Assembly: GCA_013334225.1 (NCBI GenBank)
Contig: JAAXXY010000025.1
Coordinates: 1-37,512, forward strand
Direction: 5' to 3'
Length of the DNA: 37,512 nucleotides
Origin: Chlorobiaceae bacterium
GTDB lineage: Bacteria > Bacteroidota > Chlorobiia > Chlorobiales > Chlorobiaceae
The translations under genes were made by a program, and so were the position numbers. Shown here in pieces: positions 7,299-15,637 of the stretch. Each line of letters opens with the position of its first letter. Position 1 is the stretch's first letter. The notes beneath the pieces are model-generated. The model searched no databases. It saw only the letters and a program-made list of their open reading frames with translations, and was not told the DNA's origin.

Positions 7299-10200
7299 TC
7301 AGATCGCCAGGCAGCCCTGCCTATCCAGGAGCTCATGGATGAACACCCTGCCTGCGAACTCTTTCTCCCCTGCAGTTTCAACAATCTTCCGGTGGTGCGT
7401 GAAAAGGATCACCTGGTTCTTCTCCCCCAGTTCAGAGAGTGCTTTCAGGGTTGCCCGTGAACGGTCGTCGTCGAAATTGATCAGGATGTCGTCCACGATG
7501 AAAGGCATCGGTTCTCCCGTCTCGGTGCGCCATTCGAGCGTTGCGAGCCTGAGGGCGAGGTAGAGCTGGTCGCGGGTGCCGGAACTCATCGCCTCGGCCT
7601 GCAGCCAGCTGCCGTTCGATCGCACGCCGGCCAGGACCAGCTTGCCTTGGTCGTCGCTGTCTGTACGCAACCCCTCGAAAGAACCCATGGTCAGCTCCCT
7701 GAAATATCGGGAAGCTCGTTTCAGCACAGGGGCCTCGTTTTCCTGACGGTACCGTTCGATCTCATCGCGGAGTATCTTTACGGCAAGCTTGATGCGGATA
7801 TAACGATCCGTGAGGCGGCGGATTTTAGTGAGAGAGTTCTGGAGGGCTTCGGCCAGTTCAGCCGCTTTTCCGCTGCCATCAATCCGCTCCAGCTCGTTTC
7901 TTTTCCGTCCGATGCTTTCCGACAGCTGCTCTATCTCCGGATCGAGCAGGTTGCGGATCTCGGCGTTCAGGGCATCGATCCGGGCGGCAAGTTCATCGGG
8001 ATCGGCCGCTTCGGCCTGAAGTTCGAGTTCGGCGATGGATGTGCCACCGGCAATTCGGGAAAGGCTCTGTTCGAGTTCCTGAACCTTCTCCCTGAGCCTG
8101 GCACTTGACGCCGAGCGCTGCTCGGCCTCGATCAACTCCTCATGCGTCACACAGCGGGCAACCTGACGCATTGCGGCAAGCTCTTCCCCGCTGCTGCGCA
8201 GCTCGCTTTCCGTCTCGATAAGCGCTTTTTCAAGTGAGTCGAGCTCTTCGGTATCGCGCTGCAGGACGGCCTGCTCCTCGCTCGAACGGGCAAGGCGACG
8301 CTTGAGCTCCGCAACCACCTGGAACACTTCCGTACGAGCAATATCCGGAGCTATCTTCTGCAGAAGCTCTTCGACATCTCTTTCAAACTCTTTTGTGTCC
8401 CGATCGATCCCCTCGATGCGCTTGCGGAAATCCTCGGCCTCCCTGAGCTTTTCGAAACACTCCTGCAGAGTATTGATGATATCCTGAGCTTCTGCCGGAA
8501 GCACGTTTGCGTTGAGCCCGAGAGGCTGGAGCGCATCGCTCCAGTCCTTCCGCCACGCCTTCAGTTCCTCCTCCGCCCGGACTCTTCTCTCAAGGGCATT
8601 TTCAAGGGCGATACGTCCGTCACGAAGCCTCTGGTCAAGTAATTCACGATCCTTTCGGACCTTTTCAACCCTTTCCAGAAGCTCCCGAACATAGTCGATC
8701 GGTCCTTGCAGCTCTTCGCCCGGGAAAGATTCACCTTCGGCTTCAGCGGCAATTGCCTTCACGATGTTTTCCCGCAGTTCCCTGCGCAGCGCACCCTTCT
8801 CCTCGAGCTCCCGCCGGATTTTTTCAAACTCCCTTACCTGAACCCGCAATTGTTCGAATAAGGCGTTCCATGCGAGCATTTCGCGCGGCGAAAGGGGCGC
8901 GATGCCGCATGGCGCCCATTGCTCCAGCCAGCGCTGCTGCAGTTCTGCAAAGGATTTTTCAAGAACGTCATCCTGCTCCCGGAGTCCTTCCAGCCTTTTC
9001 GCGATTTTTTCCGCCTCGGCTTTGAACGACGCATGCTTCTCTAAAAGCTCCGCTTCCCGGTATAGCCGGTCGGCGGTCCGGTCGGTCCGGACCACCATGA
9101 TTTCATAGGCCTCAGGGAGAGGATGCTCCGGATCGTAGTCTCGGCTCTCTTCAGTAACATCCTCATCTCCGATCCACTGGCGGCGCAGCAGCTGCCATCC
9201 CTCTTCCCGGCGGCTCCGCTGCCTGGACAGCTCCTCTTCGCTCGGAACATCAGCGCTGAAATAAAGCCTGCGCAACTGCTCATCTGTTTCGAGCAGTTGC
9301 TTCTCAAGTCCTTCCCTCTCCGTGCGGATCTGCCTTTTCCGGTCGCCGAGCTCACGGAACTCTCCATCGAAAAGCTGAAGGGTTTGGGGCAATGGAAGCG
9401 GGATACGGAGCGCAAGCTCCAGCGGGCCTTTCCACAGCCCAAGACTCTCCAATGCCGCATGGCATTCATGTTCGGCGCGGCTCCGCTCCTGCCCCAGGGC
9501 CCGGACAGCGGCATCGAGGTCCCCAATTCTTTCCGCGACAGCCAATGCCTTTGAAAGTTCAGCGGTACCATCGACGGCCGGCAGCTGCTGCCGTTCAATC
9601 TCAAGCCTCTGGAGGGCTTTTTCAATTTTCTGCAGCTCGTCCAGTGCAATTTGAGTTCCCTGAAGAAATGCTTTGTACTGATTGGCAAGTTCCTGCACCC
9701 TTCTGCGCGTCGAAAGGCCTGGACGAAGGCGTTCGACATCATTGATGGAAAAATCGGGTTTGATCTTCCGGAGCAGGTCCGCCGCCGCGGTTCTGGCACC
9801 AATACGCTGTCCCTCGCGCTGCGGACGATCACTCTTTCCTTTCCGGTATTCGCCGAGTCGCTGGTAGAGCTCGTCGATCACGGCGGCTTCATCGAGCAGA
9901 GCCCGGTTTAGCGAAAGGCCTCCCATTTTTTCCCTGAGGACCCGTAGCCTTGCTGTTACCTGTTCATGATGGATGCGGGCCTCTCTTTCCCGTTGTTCGA
10001 GGGCGGCGCGGCGCTCACCGAAACCCTCGGGAAGCGGGGTAACATCGCCCATTTCGGCCAGCCGGCGCTGCAGGTTCCTGCGGTCTGAAAGATCGGGAAG
10101 GGTGTGCTGCAGGCGTTCGAGGCGATACTTTTCTGTCTCCCGCTCCTGCTTTTCAACCTGCCTCTCCTTCAGTTTTTTCAGCGCCTCTTCGAGGGCCTGC

Positions 10201-10829
10201 CGCTGCTCCTCCCAATCACGACCGGAAAGCGTGGCCTCTTTCGATTGCCGCTGCAGCTCCCTGTGATGCGACAATGCCTCGTTGATCAACCGGCTCGATG
10301 CCTGGGGCCTGAAAAGACTGTCGCATTCCCGCTCGAGTTCGTCGATGACGGGTTTCAGCGAGGCAAGACCGGCTCCGGCGGCGAAGAGCGCCTTGCCCAC
10401 CTCTCCCTGCTGGTCGAGAATGCCCTGTCCTCCCAAAACCAGCGTCTCATGATCGATGCCGTAAAGTGCGAGAAACAGCTCCTTTTCGACGCCGTGCAGC
10501 CAGGGCGACAGGGCCGATGGTTCAAGAGGGTTGTCGTCCTTATCGAAAAGATCTTTCTGGTTGCGTTTCCGGCGGTAAAAAGCAAACTCCCCGCCATCCT
10601 CACCAAGCAGGCATCCCCCGACGAGAAGCTGCGGGTTCTGGTGGAGAAAATTATCGGCAGTGCGCGGGGGAAAACCGAAAAAGAGAGCCTGAAGCGCCCT
10701 CATGGCGCTGCTTTTTCCAGCCTCGTTCGGGCCGTAGACAACATGGAGAGCGGGAAGAGGCGATGAAAAATCCAGAACCCGGCCGGAAAAAGGACCGAAG
10801 GCTTTCAGCTCGAGGCGTTTAATTCTCAT
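7299..10829 (-). CDS. SbcC/YhaN-like SMC-type ATPase
   Basis: This large protein (1176 residues from the chosen start) is built like SbcC/Rad50/YhaN. An N-terminal ATPase half has 'LELKAFGPF' and Walker A 'GPNEAGKSS' (about residues 33-41). Long charged coiled coils fill the middle. The C-terminal half has the signature 'SSGTRDQLYLALRLA', Walker B 'PFIVDDILINFDD' and the switch histidine region 'ILFTHH'. Such proteins work with an SbcD-type nuclease to open DNA ends or hairpins, and that partner is encoded just upstream with an 11-base overlap. I start at 10829 rather than the ATG at 10841, because GGAGG lies five bases before it and the protein then begins MRIKRLEL as in relatives. No CxxC zinc hook was noticed mid-coil, which favours YhaN over Rad50/SbcC. 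The downstream neighbour is convergent. Confidence 0.88.
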   Translation of the reverse strand: MRIKRLELKAFGPFSGRVLDFSSPLPALHVVYGPNEAGKSSAMRALQALFFGFPPRTADNFLHQNPQLLVGGCLLGEDGGEFAFYRRKRNQKDLFDKDDNPLEPSALSPWLHGVEKELFLALYGIDHETLVLGGQGILDQQGEVGKALFAAGAGLASLKPVIDELERECDSLFRPQASSRLINEALSHHRELQRQSKEATLSGRDWEEQRQALEEALKKLKERQVEKQERETEKYRLERLQHTLPDLSDRRNLQRRLAEMGDVTPLPEGFGERRAALEQREREARIHHEQVTARLRVLREKMGGLSLNRALLDEAAVIDELYQRLGEYRKGKSDRPQREGQRIGARTAAADLLRKIKPDFSINDVERLRPGLSTRRRVQELANQYKAFLQGTQIALDELQKIEKALQRLEIERQQLPAVDGTAELSKALAVAERIGDLDAAVRALGQERSRAEHECHAALESLGLWKGPLELALRIPLPLPQTLQLFDGEFRELGDRKRQIRTEREGLEKQLLETDEQLRRLYFSADVPSEEELSRQRSRREEGWQLLRRQWIGDEDVTEESRDYDPEHPLPEAYEIMVVRTDRTADRLYREAELLEKHASFKAEAEKIAKRLEGLREQDDVLEKSFAELQQRWLEQWAPCGIAPLSPREMLAWNALFEQLRVQVREFEKIRRELEEKGALRRELRENIVKAIAAEAEGESFPGEELQGPIDYVRELLERVEKVRKDRELLDQRLRDGRIALENALERRVRAEEELKAWRKDWSDALQPLGLNANVLPAEAQDIINTLQECFEKLREAEDFRKRIEGIDRDTKEFERDVEELLQKIAPDIARTEVFQVVAELKRRLARSSEEQAVLQRDTEELDSLEKALIETESELRSSGEELAAMRQVARCVTHEELIEAEQRSASSARLREKVQELEQSLSRIAGGTSIAELELQAEAADPDELAARIDALNAEIRNLLDPEIEQLSESIGRKRNELERIDGSGKAAELAEALQNSLTKIRRLTDRYIRIKLAVKILRDEIERYRQENEAPVLKRASRYFRELTMGSFEGLRTDSDDQGKLVLAGVRSNGSWLQAEAMSSGTRDQLYLALRLATLEWRTETGEPMPFIVDDILINFDDDRSRATLKALSELGEKNQVILFTHHRKIVETAGEKEFAGRVFIHELLDRQGCLAI

Positions 10830-12078
10830 GGCGCCCTCCACCGGCTATCGTTGCCACAAGCAGTTCCTTTATCTCTTCACGCAGGGAGACAAGCTCTTCT
10901 TCGCCCGGCTGGAAAGGGTCTCCTTCGCCGAGCAGCTCCGGCGGAAGCTTGCTGCGCAGTTTCTCGAATTCCGGTACGAGTCCGGCGAGATCAGAGTGTT
11001 CGAACCGGAGCTCTTCGACCGATCGCAAGAGGGAGTGCAGCGGCGAATCGTCAGAAAGGATCTCCCGCCGTTCTGCGCTCCTGCGGGTTTTCAGCACGAC
11101 CTTTTCAAGCCAGACATCGCCAAGGTTCGCCGCAATCGCCCGGAACTCCTCGCTCAATTGAAGCTGTCTTTCGTGAAGCCGGTTATGCAGCGGCGTTGTC
11201 CCCTCCACAATGAGCCTTACGGCAAGCGGACGCCCGTCAGCCTTTGCTCTCTCGGTATCAAACGCGTCACGGACATGGTCGCAGAGCGCATCAAGAGTGC
11301 CGCAAAAGCCGGGATTGACCCGGCAGATGGCCCAGCGAAGCACATCGAGCTCGCGCTCTACAACTGCGGTGACCATCCCTTCGTCCACCGATACCAGCGT
11401 GCACCCTTTCGGGCCGGTTTCACGGATATGGCGTCCCTGGATATTGCCGGAAAAAACAACCCATGGGTCACGGCAGATCACTTCACGCTGATGAACATGG
11501 CCAAGCGCCCAGTATTCGTATCCTTTCGAGCGGAGCGTGTCGAGCGTGCAGGGCGCATAGGGTTCATGGCCGGGACGACCGTTAAGGCTTGTGTGGAGAA
11601 GGCCTATATTGAAAAGCGCAGGTTCTCCCTGGGGATAGTTACGGACCAGGTCGTCCATGACTGACCGGGATGAGAAGCTCTGGCCGTGCACGGCGACGCC
11701 GAGGTGCTCGATATGAGCGGTTCCGGCGATCCGGTGCCCGAACAGAGTGACATTGTCGGGCAATTTCAGTGAACGGGTGATCTGGCTTGCCGCATCATGG
11801 TTGCCGGAGACCATGAAAACAGGAATGCCCGCTTCACGCAGGCGGCCCATGCGGCTGATGAAATAGATGCCGGTATTGAAGTCCTTCCAGTCGCCATCAT
11901 AAAGATCCCCGGCGAGAAGCAGAAAGGCGACTTTTTCATCGATGGCTGTCTCTATGAGATTGTCGAAAGCGCGGCGTGCCGCAAGACGGATCTGGTCCAC
12001 AGGGGCGTCCGGGTAATTCTCGAGCCCTTTGAGCGGGCTGTCGAGGTGGATATCGGCTGCATGGATAAAACTGAACAT
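10819..12078 (-). CDS. SbcD/YhaO-like metallophosphoesterase, DNA repair exonuclease
   Basis: This 419-residue protein has the Mre11/SbcD calcineurin-like phosphoesterase core with all metal-binding motifs: 'AADIHLDS' (D9, H11), 'LLLAGDLYDGDW', 'VSGNHDA', 'GLLHTSLNG' and 'ALGHVHQRE'. It should be a Mn2+-dependent nuclease acting on DNA ends. The C-terminal 150 residues are mostly helical and likely dock the partner ATPase, whose gene starts inside the last codons of this one (overlap 10819-10829), a strong sign of translational coupling. The gene lies 10 bases downstream of the cupin gene, so the three are probably cotranscribed. The start ATG has only a distant GGAAAG. Confidence 0.9.
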   Translation of the reverse strand: MFSFIHAADIHLDSPLKGLENYPDAPVDQIRLAARRAFDNLIETAIDEKVAFLLLAGDLYDGDWKDFNTGIYFISRMGRLREAGIPVFMVSGNHDAASQITRSLKLPDNVTLFGHRIAGTAHIEHLGVAVHGQSFSSRSVMDDLVRNYPQGEPALFNIGLLHTSLNGRPGHEPYAPCTLDTLRSKGYEYWALGHVHQREVICRDPWVVFSGNIQGRHIRETGPKGCTLVSVDEGMVTAVVERELDVLRWAICRVNPGFCGTLDALCDHVRDAFDTERAKADGRPLAVRLIVEGTTPLHNRLHERQLQLSEEFRAIAANLGDVWLEKVVLKTRRSAERREILSDDSPLHSLLRSVEELRFEHSDLAGLVPEFEKLRSKLPPELLGEGDPFQPGEEELVSLREEIKELLVATIAGGGRHEN

Positions 12079-12088
12079 ATTTTATAGA

Positions 12089-12550
12089 TTACTTTCCGTT
12101 GTCAACTGCTTTGACAGGTTCTTCACGGATCACATTCGGGCCCTTTTCTTCTCCGGTATAGAAAACGATGAGCCTTACCGGAACATCACCCATGTTGATG
12201 CCGTTGTGAACCGTATTCATGACCTCGACAAACGCATCTCCCTTGCTGAAGGTGAAAGAGTTCCCTTTATCCAGTTTTACCGTAATCGTGCCTTCCTGGA
12301 CGTAGGCATAGACAGGTACCGGGTGTTTGTGCCAGCCGGTCGAGCCGCCCGGGGGCAGGATGATATCAAGCACGGTAACTTCCGGACGGGAGGTTTTCAG
12401 ATACTTTATCGGCTCACCGCTGGTTGTTTTCGATGATACGAGGATTTTCCGTACCTCCAGGTTGCTGTATTCCGCTGCTTGTGCGAAACCAGGGAAAAGA
12501 AAAAAGCATACGGCGACAACATGGAAAGATTGTTTTATGGCGTTTTTCAT
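12089..12550 (-). CDS. Periplasmic small cupin-domain protein
   Basis: The chosen start gives 153-154 residues beginning 'MKNAIKQSFHVVAVCFFLFP', a clear signal peptide with probable cleavage after 'GFAQA'. An ATG at 12604 would add 18 residues in front of the signal peptide and is less likely. The mature part is one cupin barrel: motif 1 'GGSTGWHKHPVPVYAYVQEG' (His-x-His metal ligands, with Tyr near the usual third-ligand position) and motif 2 'DAFVEVMNTVHNGINMG'. These usually bind a metal and act as sensors, isomerases or oxygenases; the substrate is unknown. It is first in the probable transcript with the SbcD/SbcC-like pair, though an exported cupin has no obvious link to DNA repair. Confidence 0.85.
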   Translation of the reverse strand: MKNAIKQSFHVVAVCFFLFPGFAQAAEYSNLEVRKILVSSKTTSGEPIKYLKTSRPEVTVLDIILPPGGSTGWHKHPVPVYAYVQEGTITVKLDKGNSFTFSKGDAFVEVMNTVHNGINMGDVPVRLIVFYTGEEKGPNVIREEPVKAVDNGK

Positions 12551-12911
12551 GATTGAAAAAGGTATAAGTGATTTTGAAAGGCAGACGAAGAAAACGGTAT
12601 ACACCGGTCTTCAGGATGTTATAAATATAATCCAATCCGTTTTCAGGGCACCTCTATTTATTTGTTCCGAAGCCCGATTGTAATGTATATACCAGATAAC
12701 GTGTTTTACAATTAATGCTTCCGGAGTTTTTTCAGACTTGATATCCACAATGGAAATCCCCGGTTGAAACCATTGTAAATTCAGCAGGTCTGCACCGGAG
12801 CCGCCATCAATGGCAACAGTTCTTTACATGTCGGACGCAAAACAACGTCAGGGATATTGTTACAGCTCCGGATGTTAGGCAGAAATATCAGAACATGCTT
12901 TATATTACAGC

Positions 12912-12925
12912 TTTACGATCGTAAA
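12912..12925. promoter_or_regulatory. 14-bp perfect palindrome before lipA
   Basis: TTTACGATCGTAAA is a perfect palindrome ending 20 bases before the lipA ATG. The remaining gap between the cupin gene and lipA (12551-12911) has no convincing gene. It must hold two divergent promoters, but I see no strong -35/-10 match. The palindrome is placed like an operator or a leader hairpin. Role is inferred. Confidence 0.35.
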
Positions 12926-12945
12926 CCTTGTACATTTGTCCCGAT

Positions 12946-13821
12946 ATGGAACTCCGGTCCCGAAAAAAACCAGAATGGCTTAAAATCCGAATGGCTTCCG
13001 GGGCATCGTTCGCTGCGACAAGGCAACTGCTCAACCGCCACAGTCTCAACACGGTATGCCGTTCAGCATTGTGCCCGAACCTTCAGGAATGCTGGTCACG
13101 CGGCACGGCGACCTTTCTCCTGCTCGGTAATGCCTGTTCGAGGAGCTGCAGCTTCTGTGCCGTGGACAAAGCCGAGATGATCCCGGCACCTGATCATCTC
13201 GAACCTGATAATATTGCACTCGCGATACAATCAATGAAACTGAGACACGCCGTGCTGACCAGCGTCACTCGGGACGACCTCGACGATGGAGGCTCGCATC
13301 ACTGGGTTCAGACCATCAGGGCAATCAGGGCACTCACACCCGATGTGACCATCGAATGCCTGATCCCTGATTTCAGAAACAATCCGGACGCTCTTGACCG
13401 GGTAATGCAGGAAGTGCCGGATGTGCTCAATCACAATATCGAAACGGTGCCGTCGCTTTACAGGAAAGTCCGACCTGAAGCAAGTTATACCGGTTCACTT
13501 GAAATAATCGAACGCGCAAAAAAGCGCCACGGTCTCTCAACCAAATCCGGCCTCATGCTTGGAATGGGCGAAACCGCGGCTGAAGTTGAAACTGCTATCG
13601 GCGACCTCTACCGTCACGGCTGCGATATGATCACGATCGGCCAGTACCTGCAGCCATCACCGAAACATCTGCCTGTTGAAAGTTACGTCACTCCCGACGA
13701 GTTCGAGCATTTCAGGCAGGTTGCAAGGGCTGCCGGTTTCATGCATGTGCAGTCAGGACCTTTCGTCAGAAGCTCCTATCATGCCGAAGCTTTTAAAACA
13801 GAAACAGGATTTTTACCCTAA
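12946..13821 (+). CDS. lipA: Lipoyl synthase (radical SAM)
   Basis: LipA inserts two sulfur atoms into protein-bound octanoyl chains to make the lipoyl cofactor of 2-oxoacid dehydrogenases and the glycine cleavage H protein. All family marks are present in 291 residues: the auxiliary cluster motif C38-x4-C43-x5-C49 ('[12 protein letters not shown]'), the radical SAM motif C64-x3-C68-x2-C71 ('CSRSCSFC'), '[15 protein letters not shown]', '[10 protein letters not shown]', '[11 protein letters not shown]' and the C-terminal 'VRSSYHA' with the serine that ligates the auxiliary cluster. A TTG at 12928 could add six residues, but the ATG gives a better family N-terminus ('[13 protein letters not shown]'). 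The next gene follows after 17 bases, suggesting an operon. No lipB is seen in the window. Confidence 0.95.
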   Translation: MELRSRKKPEWLKIRMASGASFAATRQLLNRHSLNTVCRSALCPNLQECWSRGTATFLLLGNACSRSCSFCAVDKAEMIPAPDHLEPDNIALAIQSMKLRHAVLTSVTRDDLDDGGSHHWVQTIRAIRALTPDVTIECLIPDFRNNPDALDRVMQEVPDVLNHNIETVPSLYRKVRPEASYTGSLEIIERAKKRHGLSTKSGLMLGMGETAAEVETAIGDLYRHGCDMITIGQYLQPSPKHLPVESYVTPDEFEHFRQVARAAGFMHVQSGPFVRSSYHAEAFKTETGFLP

Positions 13822-13838
13822 ACAATAACTATTCAGCC

Positions 13839-14417
13839 ATGGAACTATCGGTACCCCTGATGATTTATGCCTACTGGGCGATTGCGTTTGTCATCGGCTT
13901 TGCTTTTTTCAGGAATGACATTCTTTCATTCAGCAAGGAGTTCGATAACCGCAGAAAAATCCTCCTGATCTGTTCGCTCGTCATCCTCGCCATCAATGCA
14001 TGGGTTTATTCCCATTCCACTTCGGACGGCGGACGTCCGCTCAATATCCCGACCGTCATCGTTTTCAGCATAGGAAACGGTGTTGCAGAAACATTCATGT
14101 TTTATGCATGTTTTCAACTCGGCATATGGCTGACTTCAAAAGTCACACAAAACCCCTGGGCCCTCTTCGTCGCCGGTTTCGTCTGTTTCATGATCTACAG
14201 CGGCTTCATTCATGGGCTTTTCTGGCTCCCGATCCTGCCGGAGCATGTCGTTCAGACAAGCCCCTACAAACCCTTTTTCATGCCGGTTCAACTGCTCATA
14301 GCCGGAAGCTGGGCTCTGAACTTTTTCTGGTACAAGGACATCAGGACCGTCATATTCCTGCATGCGCTCGTTGACCTCACCATGGCCTGGAATGTCCGTT
14401 TTTCCATGTTCAACTGA
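13839..14417 (+). CDS. Multi-pass membrane protein, CPBP-like (divergent)
   Basis: This 192-residue, strongly hydrophobic protein has about six predicted membrane helices: about residues 9-27, 41-58, 70-98, 107-125, 145-160 and 165-185. Three short motifs resemble the CPBP/Abi intramembrane protease pattern: 'GVAETFMFY' (one Glu instead of the usual EExxxR), 'YSGFIHGLFW' (FxxxH-like) and 'FLHALVDLTMAW' (HxxxD/N-like). Because the first motif is incomplete, protease activity is uncertain, and it may be a non-catalytic relative. It begins 17 bases after lipA, so is probably cotranscribed. It could also be an unrelated helical-bundle protein; the family call is tentative. Confidence 0.6.
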   Translation: MELSVPLMIYAYWAIAFVIGFAFFRNDILSFSKEFDNRRKILLICSLVILAINAWVYSHSTSDGGRPLNIPTVIVFSIGNGVAETFMFYACFQLGIWLTSKVTQNPWALFVAGFVCFMIYSGFIHGLFWLPILPEHVVQTSPYKPFFMPVQLLIAGSWALNFFWYKDIRTVIFLHALVDLTMAWNVRFSMFN

Positions 14418-14438
14418 ATTTTCGAGAACGATTTCGAA

Positions 14439-14477
14439 CCCTTGATGATTATGTAGGGATAACCTGATCATCAAGGG
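14439..14477 (+). promoter_or_regulatory. Hairpin that covers the ribosome binding site of the SDR gene
   Basis: CCCTTGATGAT (14439-14449) and its exact complement ATCATCAAGGG (14467-14477) form an 11-bp stem with a 17-base loop. The 3' arm contains the AAGGG of the Shine-Dalgarno-like AAGGGAG (14473-14479) of the gene starting at 14493. It could act as a translational switch, or merely as an end structure for the upstream gene. No T run follows. Confidence 0.45.
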
Positions 14478-14492
14478 AGTATTCAAGGCATC

Positions 14493-15194
14493 ATGACAAT
14501 GTTCAATGGTACCGTCCTGGTTGCCGGAGCCACAGGAAAAACCGGAATATGGATAGTGGAACGCCTGCGCAGGCATGGCATCAGAACACGGCTTTTTGTG
14601 CGTTCATCCCCGAAAGCGATAGAACTGTTCGGCCCGGAAATCGCCGACAGCCTTGCCACGGGCTCGCTTGAAAATGCAGAAGAAATACGTGCCGCCCTCT
14701 ATGGGACAGTTGCCGTTATCTGTGCCGTCGGAGGCAATGTCAGGGACCCTGCTGCGCCACCTCCTTCCGTCATAGACCGGGATGGGATAATCAGGCTGGC
14801 GACCGTTGCAAGCCAGATGCAGATAAAAAAATTCGTCCTTGTCAGCTCCATGGCCGTCACAAGGCCCGACCACCCGTTGAACAGGTATGGGCAGGTGCTG
14901 ACCATGAAACTCGAATCAGAAAACGTCGTTCGAAAACTTTTTTCCGATCCCGGATATTCCTATACCATTCTCAGGCCCGGGGGACTGCTCGACGGCCCGC
15001 CCATGATGCATGCATTGCGTTTCGATACGGGCGACAAGATCATAACCGGCGCCATACAACGCAGCGATGTCGCCGAACTGGCGGTTCTTGCCCTGTTCAC
15101 TCCCCAGGCACACAATCTTACCTTTGAACTTGTTCAGGAACATGAGGCTCCACAGGAATCTCTTTCTCACTTTTTTTCACAGATTACAGCCTGA
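14493..15194 (+). CDS. Atypical SDR, NAD(P)-binding protein
   Basis: This 233-residue protein starts with a Rossmann fold and the atypical-SDR dinucleotide loop 'VLVAGATGKTG' (about residues 8-18). Further marks are 'RLFVRS' (a cofactor-ribose-binding strand whose Arg suggests NADPH), 'VICAVGG', 'KFVLVSSMAVTRPDHP' and 'YTILRPGGLLDGPP', typical of the NAD(P)H-binding SDR5/NmrA-like group. The strict YxxxK active site is not obvious, though 'NRYGQVLTMKLESE' places a Tyr and Lys near that position. Substrate is unknown; relatives act as oxidoreductases, sensors or assembly factors in photosynthetic organisms. A second ATG two codons in is possible. The leader hairpin may control translation. Confidence 0.85.
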   Translation: MTMFNGTVLVAGATGKTGIWIVERLRRHGIRTRLFVRSSPKAIELFGPEIADSLATGSLENAEEIRAALYGTVAVICAVGGNVRDPAAPPPSVIDRDGIIRLATVASQMQIKKFVLVSSMAVTRPDHPLNRYGQVLTMKLESENVVRKLFSDPGYSYTILRPGGLLDGPPMMHALRFDTGDKIITGAIQRSDVAELAVLALFTPQAHNLTFELVQEHEAPQESLSHFFSQITA

Positions 15195-15229
15195 ATAACC
15201 TCTTTATCGGATCACTCCCGTATCGTCAG

Positions 15230-15637
15230 AAACAAAACCATTTTACCTTATAAAAAAGGTATTAATACCATCCTGATTCTGATTTTAAAACTCATAAACA
15301 ACATCACTCAACCGTATTTTTAAATAATTAAAATCAAAAAATAATTCATCCTATAACAATTTAATAACTATCGATAAACGTTATAAAACAAACAAAATAC
15401 TGATTAATAAAATTTTATAAACCATATAAATCTGTTTAATAAAATATTAAAATCTCCATTTTAATACATCTTGCAACATATTAAAATACAAGAAAACAAA
15501 AAATATCATAGATTATAAATATTTTAGATAAATCAGTTTATGTTATTTTATTTTAAATACTTAAAATCGATACAAAAACATATTTTATTAAGAAAAGACA
15601 GGCTTGTTTACACAACTATAAACTCGTACAGAAAAAA
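15230..15637. other. Very AT-rich intergenic block with palindromes
   Basis: About 400 bases between the SDR and glycosylase genes are made almost wholly of A and T with many A and T tracts, unlike the rest of the window. No gene, tRNA or DnaA-box cluster is visible. Near its left edge TACCTT-ATAAAA-AAGGTA (15244-15261) overlaps the 12-bp palindrome GGTATTAATACC (15258-15269), giving two mutually exclusive hairpins or an operator. The AT-rich character continues into the first 300 or so bases of the next gene, which suggests acquired DNA or a curved regulatory region. Confidence 0.6.

Noticed and set aside
10104..11664. Long plus-strand frames opposite the SbcC/SbcD-like genes
   Set aside because: These mirror GC-biased third positions of the real minus-strand genes. 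No ribosome sites or domains were seen.
15230..15637. AT-rich block as a replication origin
   Set aside because: There is no cluster of DnaA boxes, no dnaA or dnaN nearby and no iteron array.
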